Notes under the pieces: model-generated
The model's input: the letters and a program-made list of their open reading frames with translations, nothing else
Told to the model about the DNA's origin: nothing
The model's database searches: none
NCBI GenBank assembly: GCA_023525975.1
Contig: CM042018.1
Location: forward strand, 75,151,001-75,215,000
Origin: Smallanthus sonchifolius
Lineage: Eukaryota > Streptophyta > Magnoliopsida > Asterales > Asteraceae
DNA: 64,000 bases
Direction: 5' to 3'
Shown: in pieces, positions 34,205 through 44,971 of the stretch
Numbering within the stretch: the stretch's first letter is position 1
How the letters are laid out: every line of letters starts with the position of its first letter
Position numbers and translations under genes: made by a program

Positions 34205-35146
34205 TTAGTTTAGGTTAGGAACCCAAGCCTTTACGGTCTTGGGTTTCCCAGTCTCATCTACAACAGTACAATCCATCCACTGTCCTTGTGGATTTTTGGA
34301 ACAACCATTTGACTTTGAAGTACAGTCGTCAGAAGCATCATCTGATTTTGCTTTCAACACATGTTGTTTGTGCAACGACTGTTTGTGGTAAACAGTGGAT
34401 TGCTTAACGATTTGTACAGGTGTGGAACTCGAATCAGAGACCAACAAGTCATGCATCTTTTGTTTAACTTTCTTTTTATGCACTTGTTGTTGGGTAAAAG
34501 AGTTAGATTTTGACTTTAAAAACTTTTGTTTATTTTCTGGAAAATGGTTAACTCTTTTACTTGGCTTCTGAAGATAAGGACAGTTGACAACAACGTGTCC
34601 TTGTGTACCGCACTCAAAACAGTATCTCCGCTCAACCAACCTCGGAGATCTGTATTGATTTTCACTTTGGTGAGTTTTTGAACCACCAGCCTTAGCTTCT
34701 TTTTGTTCAGCTGAAGAGAGTGACTTGTTTGATTGAACAGACTCTCCAGCTTTAACAAAATTAACCTTTTTGATTGAGGCTTTGGTTACTTGACTCTTCT
34801 GATCAGAAGTAGTGGGATAAGATGGACGGCAATTGGTTGGTTTAATTTTAAAAACATTTTTAGAAGCAGATTTTGAAATACCAATGCTGTCATTCTGTGG
34901 AGCAGACGAGTTTTTGTGTCCCAAACCACGAGTAGGACACTCATCGTCGTCTTCATCCCACTCTTCTACCATTCCATCAACACACTGGGACTTCGAGGTT
35001 GAAGCACCATTATCGTTAACCTTTGGTTGAGAAATTTTGTTTTCGGTTGGATCAACGACAAGTGGCGTTTTGAACTTAAAGTCAATGATTGGGTTATCAT
35101 CCTGTGTGTTTACCATAGTATTCAACACCGGTGGAGGACAATTTTT
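34205..35146 (-). CDS. Element E gag, C-terminal part
   Basis: Minus strand. It reads NCPPPVLNTMVNT, an acidic stretch EEWDEDDDECP, and a zinc knuckle CFECGTQGHVVVNC at about 34575-34620, ending in the VKAWVPNLN motif before protease. The 5' part of gag is not upstream here: it lies inverted at 36632-39152. The first 410 bp (34737-35146) are duplicated at 38745-39152 with a few substitutions. A long C-terminal gag extension with a second knuckle is usual for sireviruses. Confidence 0.85.
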   Translation of the reverse strand, partial: KNCPPPVLNTMVNTQDDNPIIDFKFKTPLVVDPTENKISQPKVNDNGASTSKSQCVDGMVEEWDEDDDECPTRGLGHKNSSAPQNDSIGISKSASKNVFKIKPTNCRPSYPTTSDQKSQVTKASIKKVNFVKAGESVQSNKSLSSAEQKEAKAGGSKTHQSENQYRSPRLVERRYCFECGTQGHVVVNCPYLQKPSKRVNHFPENKQKFLKSKSNSFTQQQVHKKKVKQKMHDLLVSDSSSTPVQIVKQSTVYHKQSLHKQHVLKAKSDDASDDCTSKSNGCSKNPQGQWMDCTVVDETGKPKTVKAWVPNLN

Positions 35147-35543
35147 AAACAAACTGTACACAAATAACTGTACACAATTAAGAAAATCTTTTTGGAGTCT
35201 CAGATAACTAGCGTCTGTGTACTATCATTTTTCTCAGCGAGAGATCATTTTCTTACTGACATTTTCTCCCCCTAAAATTTTAAAATGAAAAATCTTTTTG
35301 AGTTTTTGGGATTTTTAATAAACGCAAGAAAGAAAATATATACAGGAACGTAATTGATAAAAATGATTATTGACTCGACTCTTGGTCCGGAACAACGTCA
35401 TCCTTCTTTTTCATGTCGTTTACCTCTAACAAGAATAAAAATCTTGGTTTGTCAAAGGCTTTTGTATAGAGGTCGGCCTTTTGGAAATCAGTGTTAATTT
35501 GAACCACATCAATCAGTTTCTTTTCAAAACAATCACGAATGAA
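35147..35543 (-). repeat. Direct duplicate of E RNase H end and spacer
   Basis: About 395 bp repeat 30560-30968 in the same orientation with roughly 1% differences. It covers the start of the spacer and the last about 70 codons of RNase H. It joins gag on one side through TTTTTA and LTR on the other through AATGAA, both shared by the two partners. It encodes no complete domain. Confidence 0.9.
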
Positions 35544-36176
35544 ATTACATGTTTATCCTTAATGTTTACTCATATATAACGATTGTGTATTAAACGATCT
35601 GATAAATATCGATAACGTTGATCAATCGTGCTATTGAAAGGCCCATTCGCACGAATGGATCATGAGAATGATCCATTCGCGCGAATAGATCATGAGAATG
35701 ATTCATTCGTGCGAATAAGTCATGAGAATGATTCATTCGTACGAATGAACCATTCTAATGATTCATTCTTACGAATGAACCATTCTGCTGATTCATTCGC
35801 ACGAATGAGTCCATTCACATGGCTCATTCGTACGAATGGCCTCAGCACTATATATAGAACTTTCACTTCATGAGCACAAAGACAACACATATACACATAG
35901 AAGAGACTAACCAGAGCAGAACCAGACTAAGCAACAGAACACACAAACTCTTTGCACCTGTATTGTCGAATCTCTGTCCGTTGAGAGTTTCTAGGTCTTG
36001 TATCCAACTTCTCTACACCAAAGGGTTGATAGAAACCTTCGTTTCGACATCTAATCCGCTCGTTTCTTACGACCCGATCCGTGTCATAGATTGGATTGCC
36101 AATCAAATCGGATTCCGCACGATTTGGTTCGGTTAATGTGTTGAATCATTGGATCAAGATAGATCCCGATCCAACA
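35544..36176 (+). repeat. Element E 5' LTR, positions 82-714, inverted
   Basis: 633 bp in plus orientation. It equals the 3' LTR (24273-24986) minus its first 81 bp, with about 2% differences. It contains the palindrome array (35642-35840) and TATATATA (35849-35856), and ends CGATCCAACA at 36176. The missing start of this LTR is at 39153-39231 in the opposite orientation. Confidence 0.95.
35849..35856 (+). promoter_or_regulatory. TATA box of inverted E LTR
   Basis: TATATATA, 9 bp after the last palindrome. It would drive transcription into the inverted gag on the plus strand, opposite to pol. Confidence 0.55.
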
Positions 36177-36179
36177 AAG

Positions 36180-36192
36180 TGGTATCAGAGCC
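36180..36192 (+). promoter_or_regulatory. Element E primer-binding site (inverted arm)
   Basis: TGGTATCAGAGCC three bases after the LTR end, complementary to initiator tRNA-Met. It proves that the plus-strand arm is a genuine 5' end. Confidence 0.92.
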
Positions 36193-36631
36193 ATTGTGCT
36201 CTAGATTCAGCATAGAAAATCTAATCTTGCTTTTTCTAGCTACTTGAATGTTATAAAGATCACTTGATCGTTGTTTAGCCACGTTCAAAACTTGTGATTA
36301 TTGCTTCTGAGTGATCTGATCGTTTCAGTTTCCAGATCTGATAATAGGCTCAATCATTGGTGCTTTTTGGTGCAAAAAAGTCAAACAGCCCTCTGTCGTA
36401 CGAATGGCTACTATGATGAACTTCATTCGCACGAATGGCTCCTACCATTCGCACGAATAGATCAAGTCTCCCGCTCATTTGTTCAAACTTCCAATCGCAC
36501 GAATAGAAAATTCCATTCGCACGAATAGAAAATTCCATTTGCACGAATAGAAAATTCCATTTGCACGAATAGACCCATTCGCATAAATCTCTTCTGAATT
36601 TTTCTTGTGTCGAAAAACTTCATTTTTTACC
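36193..36631 (+). other. Element E gag leader with palindromes
   Basis: Non-coding leader. ATTCGCACGAAT-type motifs recur from about 36400 to 36590, the same family as in the LTR and the spacer before the 3' ORF. The gag start follows at 36632. Confidence 0.8.
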
Positions 36632-39152
36632 ATGTCGGACTTAGCCTTTGTTGCCAGTCAGAACAGTAAAATCCAAAACTTGTTATTAATCGATAATGAA
36701 GCTGGAAATGCTAACAAGGCTCCAAAACTCATGACAATGGACGAATATCATCACTGGAAAAACAGGTTTGAGATACACATTAATGGAGTTGATACAAACT
36801 TATGGATGATGATAGAGAATGGATATCAAAAAGTGTTGAGTGAGGATGGAACTCCTGTTTTGGCTTCCCTTTTAAGCGAACAACAAAGAAAAGATTATGA
36901 CTTAGAAAAGAAGGCATATGCTATCTTATCTCAGGCCATATCAAGAGAAATATTTCATTAGTTCAGGCAGTTTACATCTTCAAAATCTCTGTGGGTTGCC
37001 TTAGAACAACGTCACGAAGGAAATGCTTCGTTGAAAGCTATCAATGCTAAGGCCATTAAGAAGGAATTTTGATAATTTCATGTATATTGGGAATGAGTCC
37101 TTAGATGATCTATTTGAGAGATTCTATCATTTGATGAGTGAATTTCATGCCCATGAGATCAAAACAACGAAGGAAGAAAAGGTTCAATGCATGGCAGATG
37201 CGCTACCACCAAAATGGGATTCATTCTTGATGGTTCTCAAACATAACAATACTCTTGAAACCATTGATATCAATGAATTTCTTCAGAAATTGAGAGAACA
37301 AGAGGTGATGAATAAGTGGAAGTTAAAGAGAGGCGTACAAGCTCAGGATCCTTCATTGTACTATTCCACACCAACTCAACAAAATGCTCCTTTGCAGACT
37401 GCGTTTGTATCAAACATGTCAAATGTTTCAGCCAGCCAGTCTTCAACAGCTCATGCTTCAGTTTCATCAAGCTCGGTTCCACAGCAGGGAAATACTGCTA
37501 GTACTCCTCCACCAAGCCCCATTAAATTGCAAACAGACAACTTCGACAAGGTTACTATCGAAGTGGCGAAGGAACACATGGCACTGTTGTCTACCGTTAT
37601 CAATTCATATGACAGTCTTGTTGCTGGACAGGTTGGAAACAGTCATCTAACAGCAGAAGACTATGCTCATATTGATAAGGATGAAATGGATCGAATTGAT
37701 ATAATGTGGGCTCTTGCAAGTGCAGTCAGAAGAGCGAGAGATTATGTAAAAAGGACATAAAAAACTCTCGAAGGGAACAAAGACACTACTTATGGTTTTG
37801 ATCTGTCTGCAGTTGTTTGTTTTAACTGTGGTGAGAAAGGGCATTTTGCTAGGCAATGTGAAAAGCCTAAACAGACTAGAAACCGCAACCCTTTTAACAA
37901 CCGTCAAAGCCAACCGAAGCCACAAAATCAAAATACAGAAAAAAACCTTGTTCCAGTTACTCTTGCACAAGATAAGGACACTTCAAGTGGAACAAAAGCT
38001 ATGGTTGTTCAAACAGATGAGACTGTTGATTGGTCTTTTAAATTTGGAGCTGATGGCAGTTCAGGGGATAGAGCTTACATGGAAAAGGCTGTAGAAATCA
38101 ATGAAGAATCAGATTCTGATGCTGAGAGAGAGATTGCTTCAGAAAGTTCATCAGCTGAAGACGACACATCTTCAAACAGTTCTGGCTTCACAGCTGAGAA
38201 TGAAGAAAAATCATATGTCGTCTCTTCAAGTCAATCGACAGCTGATGTGGATGATAACAATTCCTCTTCTGAATCTACCTGTAGCTGTGCTTTTATGGTA
38301 AAAACAACCACAGGCATTCAGGTAAATTCTGACAGTTTTGAAAGTGAGTCTGAATCTCAACCGTGTTTAATTTGTGATGAACTTGAGAAGAAAGTTGAGA
38401 CACTTAAAAGTCACAACACAGACTTAATTGCTGATTTAACTAATTGTCTTGAAGCAAACCGTGTTTTAAAGGGAAACGAACTTGCCTTCAAAAACAAAAT
38501 TGATCTTTTAAACAGGCAAGTTCATGAATTAGAAATCTGTGTTATCAACAAACAAAATGCCATCACTTTTTATTTAAACACGATTGATGAAACAAAGAAA
38601 AAGCTGGCGCTTGTCGAATGTGATTATGAAACTTTAAATCAAAAGCTGAAAAGTTATTCAAATTCTTCTTACCTTCTTGATTACATGATTTCACGGCGTA
38701 CAGGAAAGAAAAATGATGGATTTGGGTATAAAAATTGTCCTCCACCGGTGTTGAATACTATGGTAAACACACCGGATGATAACCCAATCATTGACTTTAA
38801 GGTCAAAACGCCACTTGTCGTTGATCCAACCGAAAACAAAATTTCTCAACCAAAGGTTAACGATAATGGTGCTTCAACCTCGAAGTCCCAGTGTGTTGAT
38901 GGAATGGTAGAAGAGTGGGATGAAGACGACGATGAGTGTCCTACTCGTGGTTTGGGACACAAAAACTCGTCTGCTCCACAGAATGACAGCATTGGTATTT
39001 CAAAATCTGCTTCTAAAATTGTTTTTAAAATTAAACCAACCAATTGCCGTCCATCTTATCCCACTACTTCTGATCAGAAGAGTCAAGTAACCAAAGCCTC
39101 AATCAAAAAGGTTAATTTTGTTAAAGCTGGAGAGTCTGTTCAATCAAACAAG
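36632..39152 (+). pseudogene. Element E gag, N-terminal part, inverted
   Basis: Plus strand. Starts MSDLAFVASQNSK. Capsid blocks MDEYHHWKNRFEIHI, then SLWVALEQRHEGNASLKAINAKAIKKEF. A TAG at 36959-36961 and a frame change near 37065 break it. It continues as NFMYIGNESLDDLFERFYHLMSEF to 37760, where a stop precedes a zinc knuckle CFNCGEKGHFARQC (37818-37859). A Ser/Asp/Glu-rich region and a coiled-coil-like segment (LEKKVETLKSHNTDLIADL) follow to about 38690. It ends abruptly at SVQSNK, where the sequence switches to LTR. Confidence 0.88.
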
Positions 39153-39231
39153 ATGAAATACATGAAATAATTACATTAAACATAGATGAAATACATATTA
39201 CAAGGGATTAGAGACATATTATGCATATACA
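39153..39231 (-). repeat. Element E 5' LTR start (79 bp stub)
   Basis: Minus strand TGTATATGCATAATATGTC, matching the first about 75 bp of the E LTR with a few differences, followed by TSD ATTGG. It shows that the right end of the insertion is a true 5' LTR terminus in the same orientation as pol. Confidence 0.88.
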
Positions 39232-39313
39232 ATTGGGATCGTGTCTTTGCAAGTAAAGGCTCAAAATTAAGTGACACAAAACTTTATGTTAATATATCTG
39301 AAGGAACGTACCA

Positions 39314-40609
39314 TTAACCACGTCGTTGTAACAAAATGGAGGCATATTGACTATTAACAAGGAACGTACCATTAACCACGTCGTTGTTGGCTTGAGCTTC
39401 GTTGGCGTTTATGTTGAACGCACGCCCACGAGCTCCACCTTGTCTAGCATTTGCAAGTCTTGGACATTGATTACGAAAATGGTTCGGGTCACCACACTCA
39501 TAACAAGCACACCCATTAGCAATGGCGGGAGCACCTTGGTTAGCCACTTGAGGTACGGTTCGGTTTGGAGGGTTGACTTGGCCCGTAAGAGCTTTGGTCC
39601 TACAAACACTAACCGTATTACCATATCTCCCACAATAAGTACAAAGGCGACATGGGATGTTTTGGGGATGATGGTAGTTGCAGGTGGCACAAAGTGGGTA
39701 AATTCCACCATATGGCTTTTTGACCGGTGCTTGAACCATAGGTGCAGCTTGGTTGACGGGAACAGCAGGAGTAACCACAGCAAAATTTCTAACTTTCCTT
39801 TTTCTATTATTGCGAGAGGGCTCGGTTGTGGCTTCTTTGTTGTGAGTAGGAGGGGTTACGGTTTCAGAAACTTTCTTAGAACCCTTTTTGGTAAGAGTTC
39901 CAGCTTTCACATGATTATCAGTTAAAGTAGCGGCTAGACGGATAGCATCCTCCAGAGTAGCAGGATTTCTACCTAAGACAGTATCTTGGATTTGTCTTGG
40001 TAGCCCACCAATATACTTCTCGATACAACGGGACAAAGGAGTGACCATGTGGGGCACTAGAAGACTCAACTCATGGAACCGAGTTGTATATGCTAAGCTT
40101 TCCCCACTATCTTGGACAAGATCCCAAAATTCAGCTTCTAACTTTTTCACTTCATTTCGAGGACAGAACTCCTCGGTCATAAGCCTTTTGACCTCATCCC
40201 AAGGTAAGGCCATAGCTATGTCAACACCCCTATTCCTTTTCTCCCCATTCCACCGTGTAAGTGCACGTGTTTGTAGGACACTCGTAGCATGACGAACACG
40301 GAGGTTGTCGGGACAGTCACTATTGAGAAAGGTATTCTCAATGCTTTCAAACCACTGAAGGAGTCCAGTAGCTCCTTCGGTACCATAGAACTTTAAGGGA
40401 TTGCACGAGTTGAAGTGCTTGAAGGTGCATTGAGATGGATTATTACCACCATTTCCACCATTTACACCATTATTACCACTATTGCTTCTATTTCCACCAT
40501 TGTTGCCATTGGTGGCACCATTGGCTTGGGTGAGTTGTGTCACCAATTGGGTGAGAATAGCAGCAATGTCGGTGTTGGCGTTGGTTGCGGGAGCACGACG
40601 AGGAGGCAT
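39314..40609 (-). CDS. Element G gag (intact)
   Basis: About 431 codons open from MPPRRAPATN to the end of gag. Asn/Gly-rich N-terminus, capsid blocks FYGTEGATGLLQWFESIENTFL, LVPHMVTPLSRCIEKYIGGLP and LEDAIRLAATLTDNHVKAG, then Cys-rich CRLCTYCGRYGNTVSVC and the zinc knuckle CYECGDPNHFRNQC (about 39470-39510). The frame passes VNGTFLVNSQYASIL and then ends LQRRG in a duplicated segment instead of entering protease. It is the only undamaged gag in the window and could in principle supply particles in trans. The GTG upstream at 40624 is not needed; MPPRR matches B. Confidence 0.9.
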   Translation of the reverse strand: MPPRRAPATNANTDIAAILTQLVTQLTQANGATNGNNGGNRSNSGNNGVNGGNGGNNPSQCTFKHFNSCNPLKFYGTEGATGLLQWFESIENTFLNSDCPDNLRVRHATSVLQTRALTRWNGEKRNRGVDIAMALPWDEVKRLMTEEFCPRNEVKKLEAEFWDLVQDSGESLAYTTRFHELSLLVPHMVTPLSRCIEKYIGGLPRQIQDTVLGRNPATLEDAIRLAATLTDNHVKAGTLTKKGSKKVSETVTPPTHNKEATTEPSRNNRKRKVRNFAVVTPAVPVNQAAPMVQAPVKKPYGGIYPLCATCNYHHPQNIPCRLCTYCGRYGNTVSVCRTKALTGQVNPPNRTVPQVANQGAPAIANGCACYECGDPNHFRNQCPRLANARQGGARGRAFNINANEAQANNDVVNGTFLVNSQYASILLQRRG

Positions 40610-41317
40610 TCTACAGATTTTCACAAGACAAGAAAAATTGTAAGAACTTATGAGATTTGATAGGATTTAATAGAATGAGATAGCAAAATAAAATAGATAT
40701 TCCTAGTTTGGATTGTACTCAAAAGTGACAAAATCACTTGAATACCATGACACATTAAGGTTAATTAAACTTATATAATTTTTCAAGGAGACATGCTTTA
40801 GCCTATAGGTAAACACTCATCTCGGGAATTCCCAGGAAAGCATACGGGTCCCTCGGTTGATTAGGATTTATGCGAAATGCTTTCCTAGACAGAAAACCCA
40901 AAATACAGGTGTCACCCTTCCAGATTGCACGTGTCCTCAAATAATTTAACAAGTTTAAAAACCTTAACGAAGAACTAAAAATTTTAAATATTTTTGCTTC
41001 AAGAATTTTCCACATGCTAAGAAGGATAAAGATAGAAAGAAGATAGAAATATTATGAGGTTTTAGAATATAGGAAAGGATATTATTTATTTAATTATTAA
41101 GAATATCCTAATAAGTCATGAATTTAAAACACATAAGTCATCAAAATGAAATAATAAGTAATCATATTAAGCATGTAACATATAACATGTAGCACATAGC
41201 ATGTAACACATAGCACAAAAATCATGAAGCATAGTATAAGTGGGTGTCCTAAAGTTATAGTCTAGGTCAAGGTGTCTAATAACCTAATTCCCTATAACCA
41301 AGGCTCTGATACCAATC
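40610..41317 (-). other. Element G leader and primer-binding site
   Basis: Non-coding leader similar to that of B. The primer site (reverse complement of TGGTATCAGAGC) is at 41303-41314, three bases from the LTR. A short frame at 40803-41015 lies in the block conserved with B but has no protein features. Confidence 0.85.
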
Positions 41318-43820
41318 TGTCACACCCCGACCGATGGCGGAATCATCGAGGCGGGACATGTAGACTGTTCATAGCACATGGTTGACTAAATTGAAATATA
41401 TTAAAGTTAAATTTCCATTACAGATAATCCAAGTACAAAATCAAATTCAAACAAGAAACATAAAACAACTCATAAAATTCTTGATTTAAATTGCTAAGTC
41501 CAAATCCTATATTGAACACGTCTTGAATCAATCTCACATATTGGGGCCTGAAACATGAATAAAATAAAGTCAACTAAAAAGTTGGTGAGTATAACACAGT
41601 TGTATATAGATAGCATATAGATGAAAACAAATCCTTTACATATCATGATAAATAAGGCATTTATGGGGAGCAGCTATTGTCTAACAATGTACAATCAAAC
41701 CTTGTAACTAGCATGCAAAAATTGTATTGTCGGTTTCAATCACCGCGTACCATGGGTGGGTTTGTCAGACTCAATAGATCTATCATTGAAAACCGTCGGC
41801 TTGTATAGTTAATGATTGCACATAATCGCATACAAAGGTTAGCACACCTAGCACTCGGGCATAAAGCTCAAATTTGCACACATGAAAGTAAATATGATTT
41901 GTACCTTGTGTTGTTTGTGTAAATGTAATGTGTAATGTGTAATGTGTATAGAGTTCATGTTCCACCCCAAAAGTGTAAAAGAGTAAAAAGGGGTTGTGAA
42001 TACTCACTTGGTATGGAAGTGTAGCTAACAAAGATTATAGATAGCAAATATGATCCTCGAAATGCACAATTTAACCTAAAGAGTAATGTGTATTGAATCA
42101 TATAGATGCATAAAGTTTAAGTCTAAAATGAAAGTTGAATTTGTGTATAAAACTATTGATTTGTATTTAAAAGTATTGAATAAAATATATAGAGTTTGAA
42201 ATAAAATATTTATGAAACAATTTGATTAGGTTTGAATTGGATAATTGAATAAATATATAATTATAGTTTATGAAATAATGTAAATATTAATTGTAATTAA
42301 GTATAAATAAATAAATTATTTTGATTTAAAATGTAAATTAAATAAATAATCATTATCTTATTTATATTATAAATTTTGTAACTTAATTATTTAAAATATC
42401 ATTTAAGTGTAAGATAATAAATATAAATTTAATTTTCATAAACTTTTAAATAAATTATATTTATGCCAAGATTAAACTTTTAATTCATTTTTAAATACAG
42501 AAAACATATTTTTATAAAATTGAAACATTTATTGATCGAAAAATGTAAAATTATAATTCTGTTACAATTTCTGAGTCACACACGACCGTGCCTCGGAAGG
42601 GCACGATCGTGCTCAAGCCAGGGGCGCGACCGTGCTAGTCGGGGCACGACCGGGTTGATCAACAGAGGGCACAAACTAGACCAGTCAACAGGCACAACCG
42701 TGCCTTGGCCCGGCACGGTCGTGTCTATGATCTTTAGACACAACAGAGACTAGCCCAGAGGGCATGACAAGGTCTGGACAGGAGGACACGACCGCGCCGC
42801 TATTCGACACGACCGCGCTACATGAGGCACGACCGCGCTAGATGATTAGCGCGACCGTGTCTCTTCCAAATCAGACACGAATTGAACAATTCTTGTATTT
42901 ATAGGGTTGGAATTGATAGGGCTTTTGATTACTGAGTCGATACGAGTCTATTAATATAAATTAATTGTATGTAACTCGTGTTTAAGAGTGAAATCGATTA
43001 AATCCTTTTTATTAAAAATATAAGTTCTGATTCGGACGATTTCTGTAATGAAAGCCCAGATTGATAGGGGGCTTTTGATATATGGACCGAAACGAAAGGG
43101 AGGGATGATTCAATTACCTCAAACAGAAAGGAATCGATAGCGATCGGTAGAAGGGAGTTCCGGCGACGGCGATAACGGCTTCCGGCGACTTCGGCTGCAA
43201 TTCCGGCTAGGCCAGAGAGTCCAATAATAACAGGGGAGATTGCTGAATAGAATTTTTTGATTGCTTGAGAGGAATTTGATCGAATTTTAGGATTGAGCCT
43301 TGAGGGAAAAGATCGACGGTTTTGAGAGAGTTTTGATAATAATAATTATAATCAACTGAGTTATTTTCTTTGTCAATGAAAATGAAACGTAATCGGATTT
43401 GAATTTGAACGATCGAGCGTTTTGAAATCTCATTTACGTTTCGACTGTTACGCAGGCGCGACCGTGCCCAAATATGGCGCTACCGTGCCTAGGCACCGGG
43501 CGCGATCGTTCCAGGACCAGTCGCGCAATCGTGCAGAGGCACTTGGCGCGACCGTGCCAGAACGAAGCACGACCGTGCTAGACTAGGGTTTCTTGACATT
43601 TTTCAACTTTAGTCCTTGATTTTTCAGGTTTAATGTGTTTGAATTAAATAGTTTCTTGCATAGTGTTTAAATGTATATAATCGAGCAAAACTTGTAAATT
43701 TGTATTGAATCATTGCATTTCGTTTAAGGTAAGCAAAATAATAAGGCAGTGCACGAACATTGAATTTGAAATTGCATTACATTGAATTGAGATATGAATA
43801 CTAAATTCAGAGATGTTACA
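41318..43820 (-). repeat. Element G 5' LTR
   Basis: 2503 bp, nearly identical to 18541-21035. Same palindrome clusters (42563-42866 and 43452-43590), TATA-like box at 42896-42904 and conserved block near 41755-41788. A GTGTAATGT repeat has one extra copy near 41935. TSD CATAT follows at 43821. No gene. Confidence 0.95.
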
Positions 43821-43825
43821 CATAT

Positions 43826-44500
43826 CTTGATTATACTTCAAATTGCATGCTTTTCGGGACATGGGCACTGAAGCAAATCGAATGAATAGTACTAAATACA
43901 TAATCCAAAACTGATCTCATAGAACAATCTTTATTAAAAGCTAATATTCTTTATCTGATAGTGATCTTTTAACACACACACCCAGGCATAAAATGGGTTC
44001 AAATCACAGTTGTAACATATGCAATTATGTTTTCACACTACTAATGGTTCAATGACGCTTTTAGTGTACTGACAATTCAAATTATATGCATACACAACAC
44101 TGTCATTTCCTATTTGTGCAGTCTCTGAAGTTTAGATCAAAACATATAATTCAGATATATTAACATAAAGCACCAACCAGTTAATCTAAGGTCATGTGTG
44201 AAAGAACATCTACTGATGTACTATCATCTCCTCTTTAACTTCAAGTAATGTCGATTTTATCTTTTTCAATTTGGTTGGCTTTTGAAAAATCTTTATGAAA
44301 GAATGTAAAACAAACGAAAATAAACCTTCCATGAAAACATTTTATGAAAAACATTTTACTTGGTTACTTGGGATTAAGCAAGTCAATCAATTAAAAACTC
44401 AAACCGATGTAATCCTGTAATTGAATGCCTTTGCCTCTGTCACCAACACAGTTCTGTACTCCCCCTGTCCTGTAGACTCCCTCTTAACTAGTCAAATGGT
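43826..44500 (-). other. Element D 3' spacer (right part)
   Basis: Continuation of the D spacer beyond G. It matches H at 63440-63940 (GGGACATGGGCACTGAAG, ACACACACCCAGGCATA). No coding sequence; the pol and 3' ORF that should lie on either side are deleted. Confidence 0.7.
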
Positions 44501-44971
44501 TGCATCAATGACTTTATGCTCACCATTGTCATCCTAAGTTCCAGGTTATCATTTGGACTTGGTCAAACACTTTCCAAAACATTGTGTGTGACATATTCTC
44601 CCCCTGAGCATCAAGTCATTGAATCAAATAGATTCTCAGTTATCAACAACTCCTTACTCTTGCAGATGTCATTCCCTGTCATGTGCTTAGAACCACCACT
44701 ATCAACAACCAAAATGGTATTAATAGTCCCTCTTGGTTAATCCTGCACATCTAACAAGAGACATTAATTTGAAATTGGGACCCAAGCCATGGTATTCATG
44801 GGTCGTCCATCTGTATCAAAATAATAAACTTCACTCCATTCACAATCGAAGCTCTCATCGATTTTCGGAGATTGTTTAGACGAGTCAGAAACAGAAACTT
44901 TAGATTTCAAAACATACTTCTGTTCATTAAGTTCTTTTTGCTTAAAATGTGAAGTGTTTGAACATTTTCTT
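44501..44971 (-). pseudogene. Element D protease start
   Basis: A short minus-strand stretch near 44680-44730 encodes ILVVDSGGSKHMTGN, the Ty1/copia protease active site with its Asp retained. Stops lie on both sides. Immediately downstream the sequence leaves protease, so integrase, RT and RNase H are missing. Confidence 0.7.

Larger units (their letters stand above)
24273..39231 (-). mobile_element. Element E: rearranged sirevirus (Ty1/copia), TSD ATTGG
   Basis: A 15-kb insertion in the G protease gene, bounded by ATTGG at 24268-24272 and 39232-39236. From the left: 3' LTR, polypurine tract, 3' ORF (two exons), palindrome-rich spacer, RNase H, RT, integrase, protease and gag C-terminus, all on the minus strand. 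Next comes a 397-bp second copy of the RNase H/spacer junction, then LTR positions 82-714, primer site and gag on the PLUS strand, and finally the first about 79 bp of the 5' LTR back on the minus strand. The order PR-INT-RT-RH defines Ty1/copia; the 3' ORF and palindromes fit the sirevirus lineage. Confidence 0.92.
18541..43820 (-). mobile_element. Element G: Ty3/gypsy retrotransposon with TSD CATAT
   Basis: Near-identical 2.5-kb LTRs (18541-21035 and 41318-43820) share TGTCACACCC...GATGTTACA ends and are bounded by CATAT (18536-18540 and 43821-43825). The interior carries primer site, gag, protease, RT, RNase H, integrase and CAACATGGGGAGAC polypurine tract on the minus strand. Only a few substitutions and a 9-bp repeat-length difference separate the LTRs in the stretches I compared, so it is younger than B. 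Protein similarity to B is strong throughout (same chromovirus-type clade). Element E sits inside its protease gene. Confidence 0.95.

Noticed and set aside
35544..39152. A separate plus-strand copia element inserted beside E
   Set aside because: The LTR fragment here and the 79-bp stub at 39153-39231 are complementary parts of one LTR, there is no target duplication at 35544 or 39152, and ATTGG brackets the whole of E.
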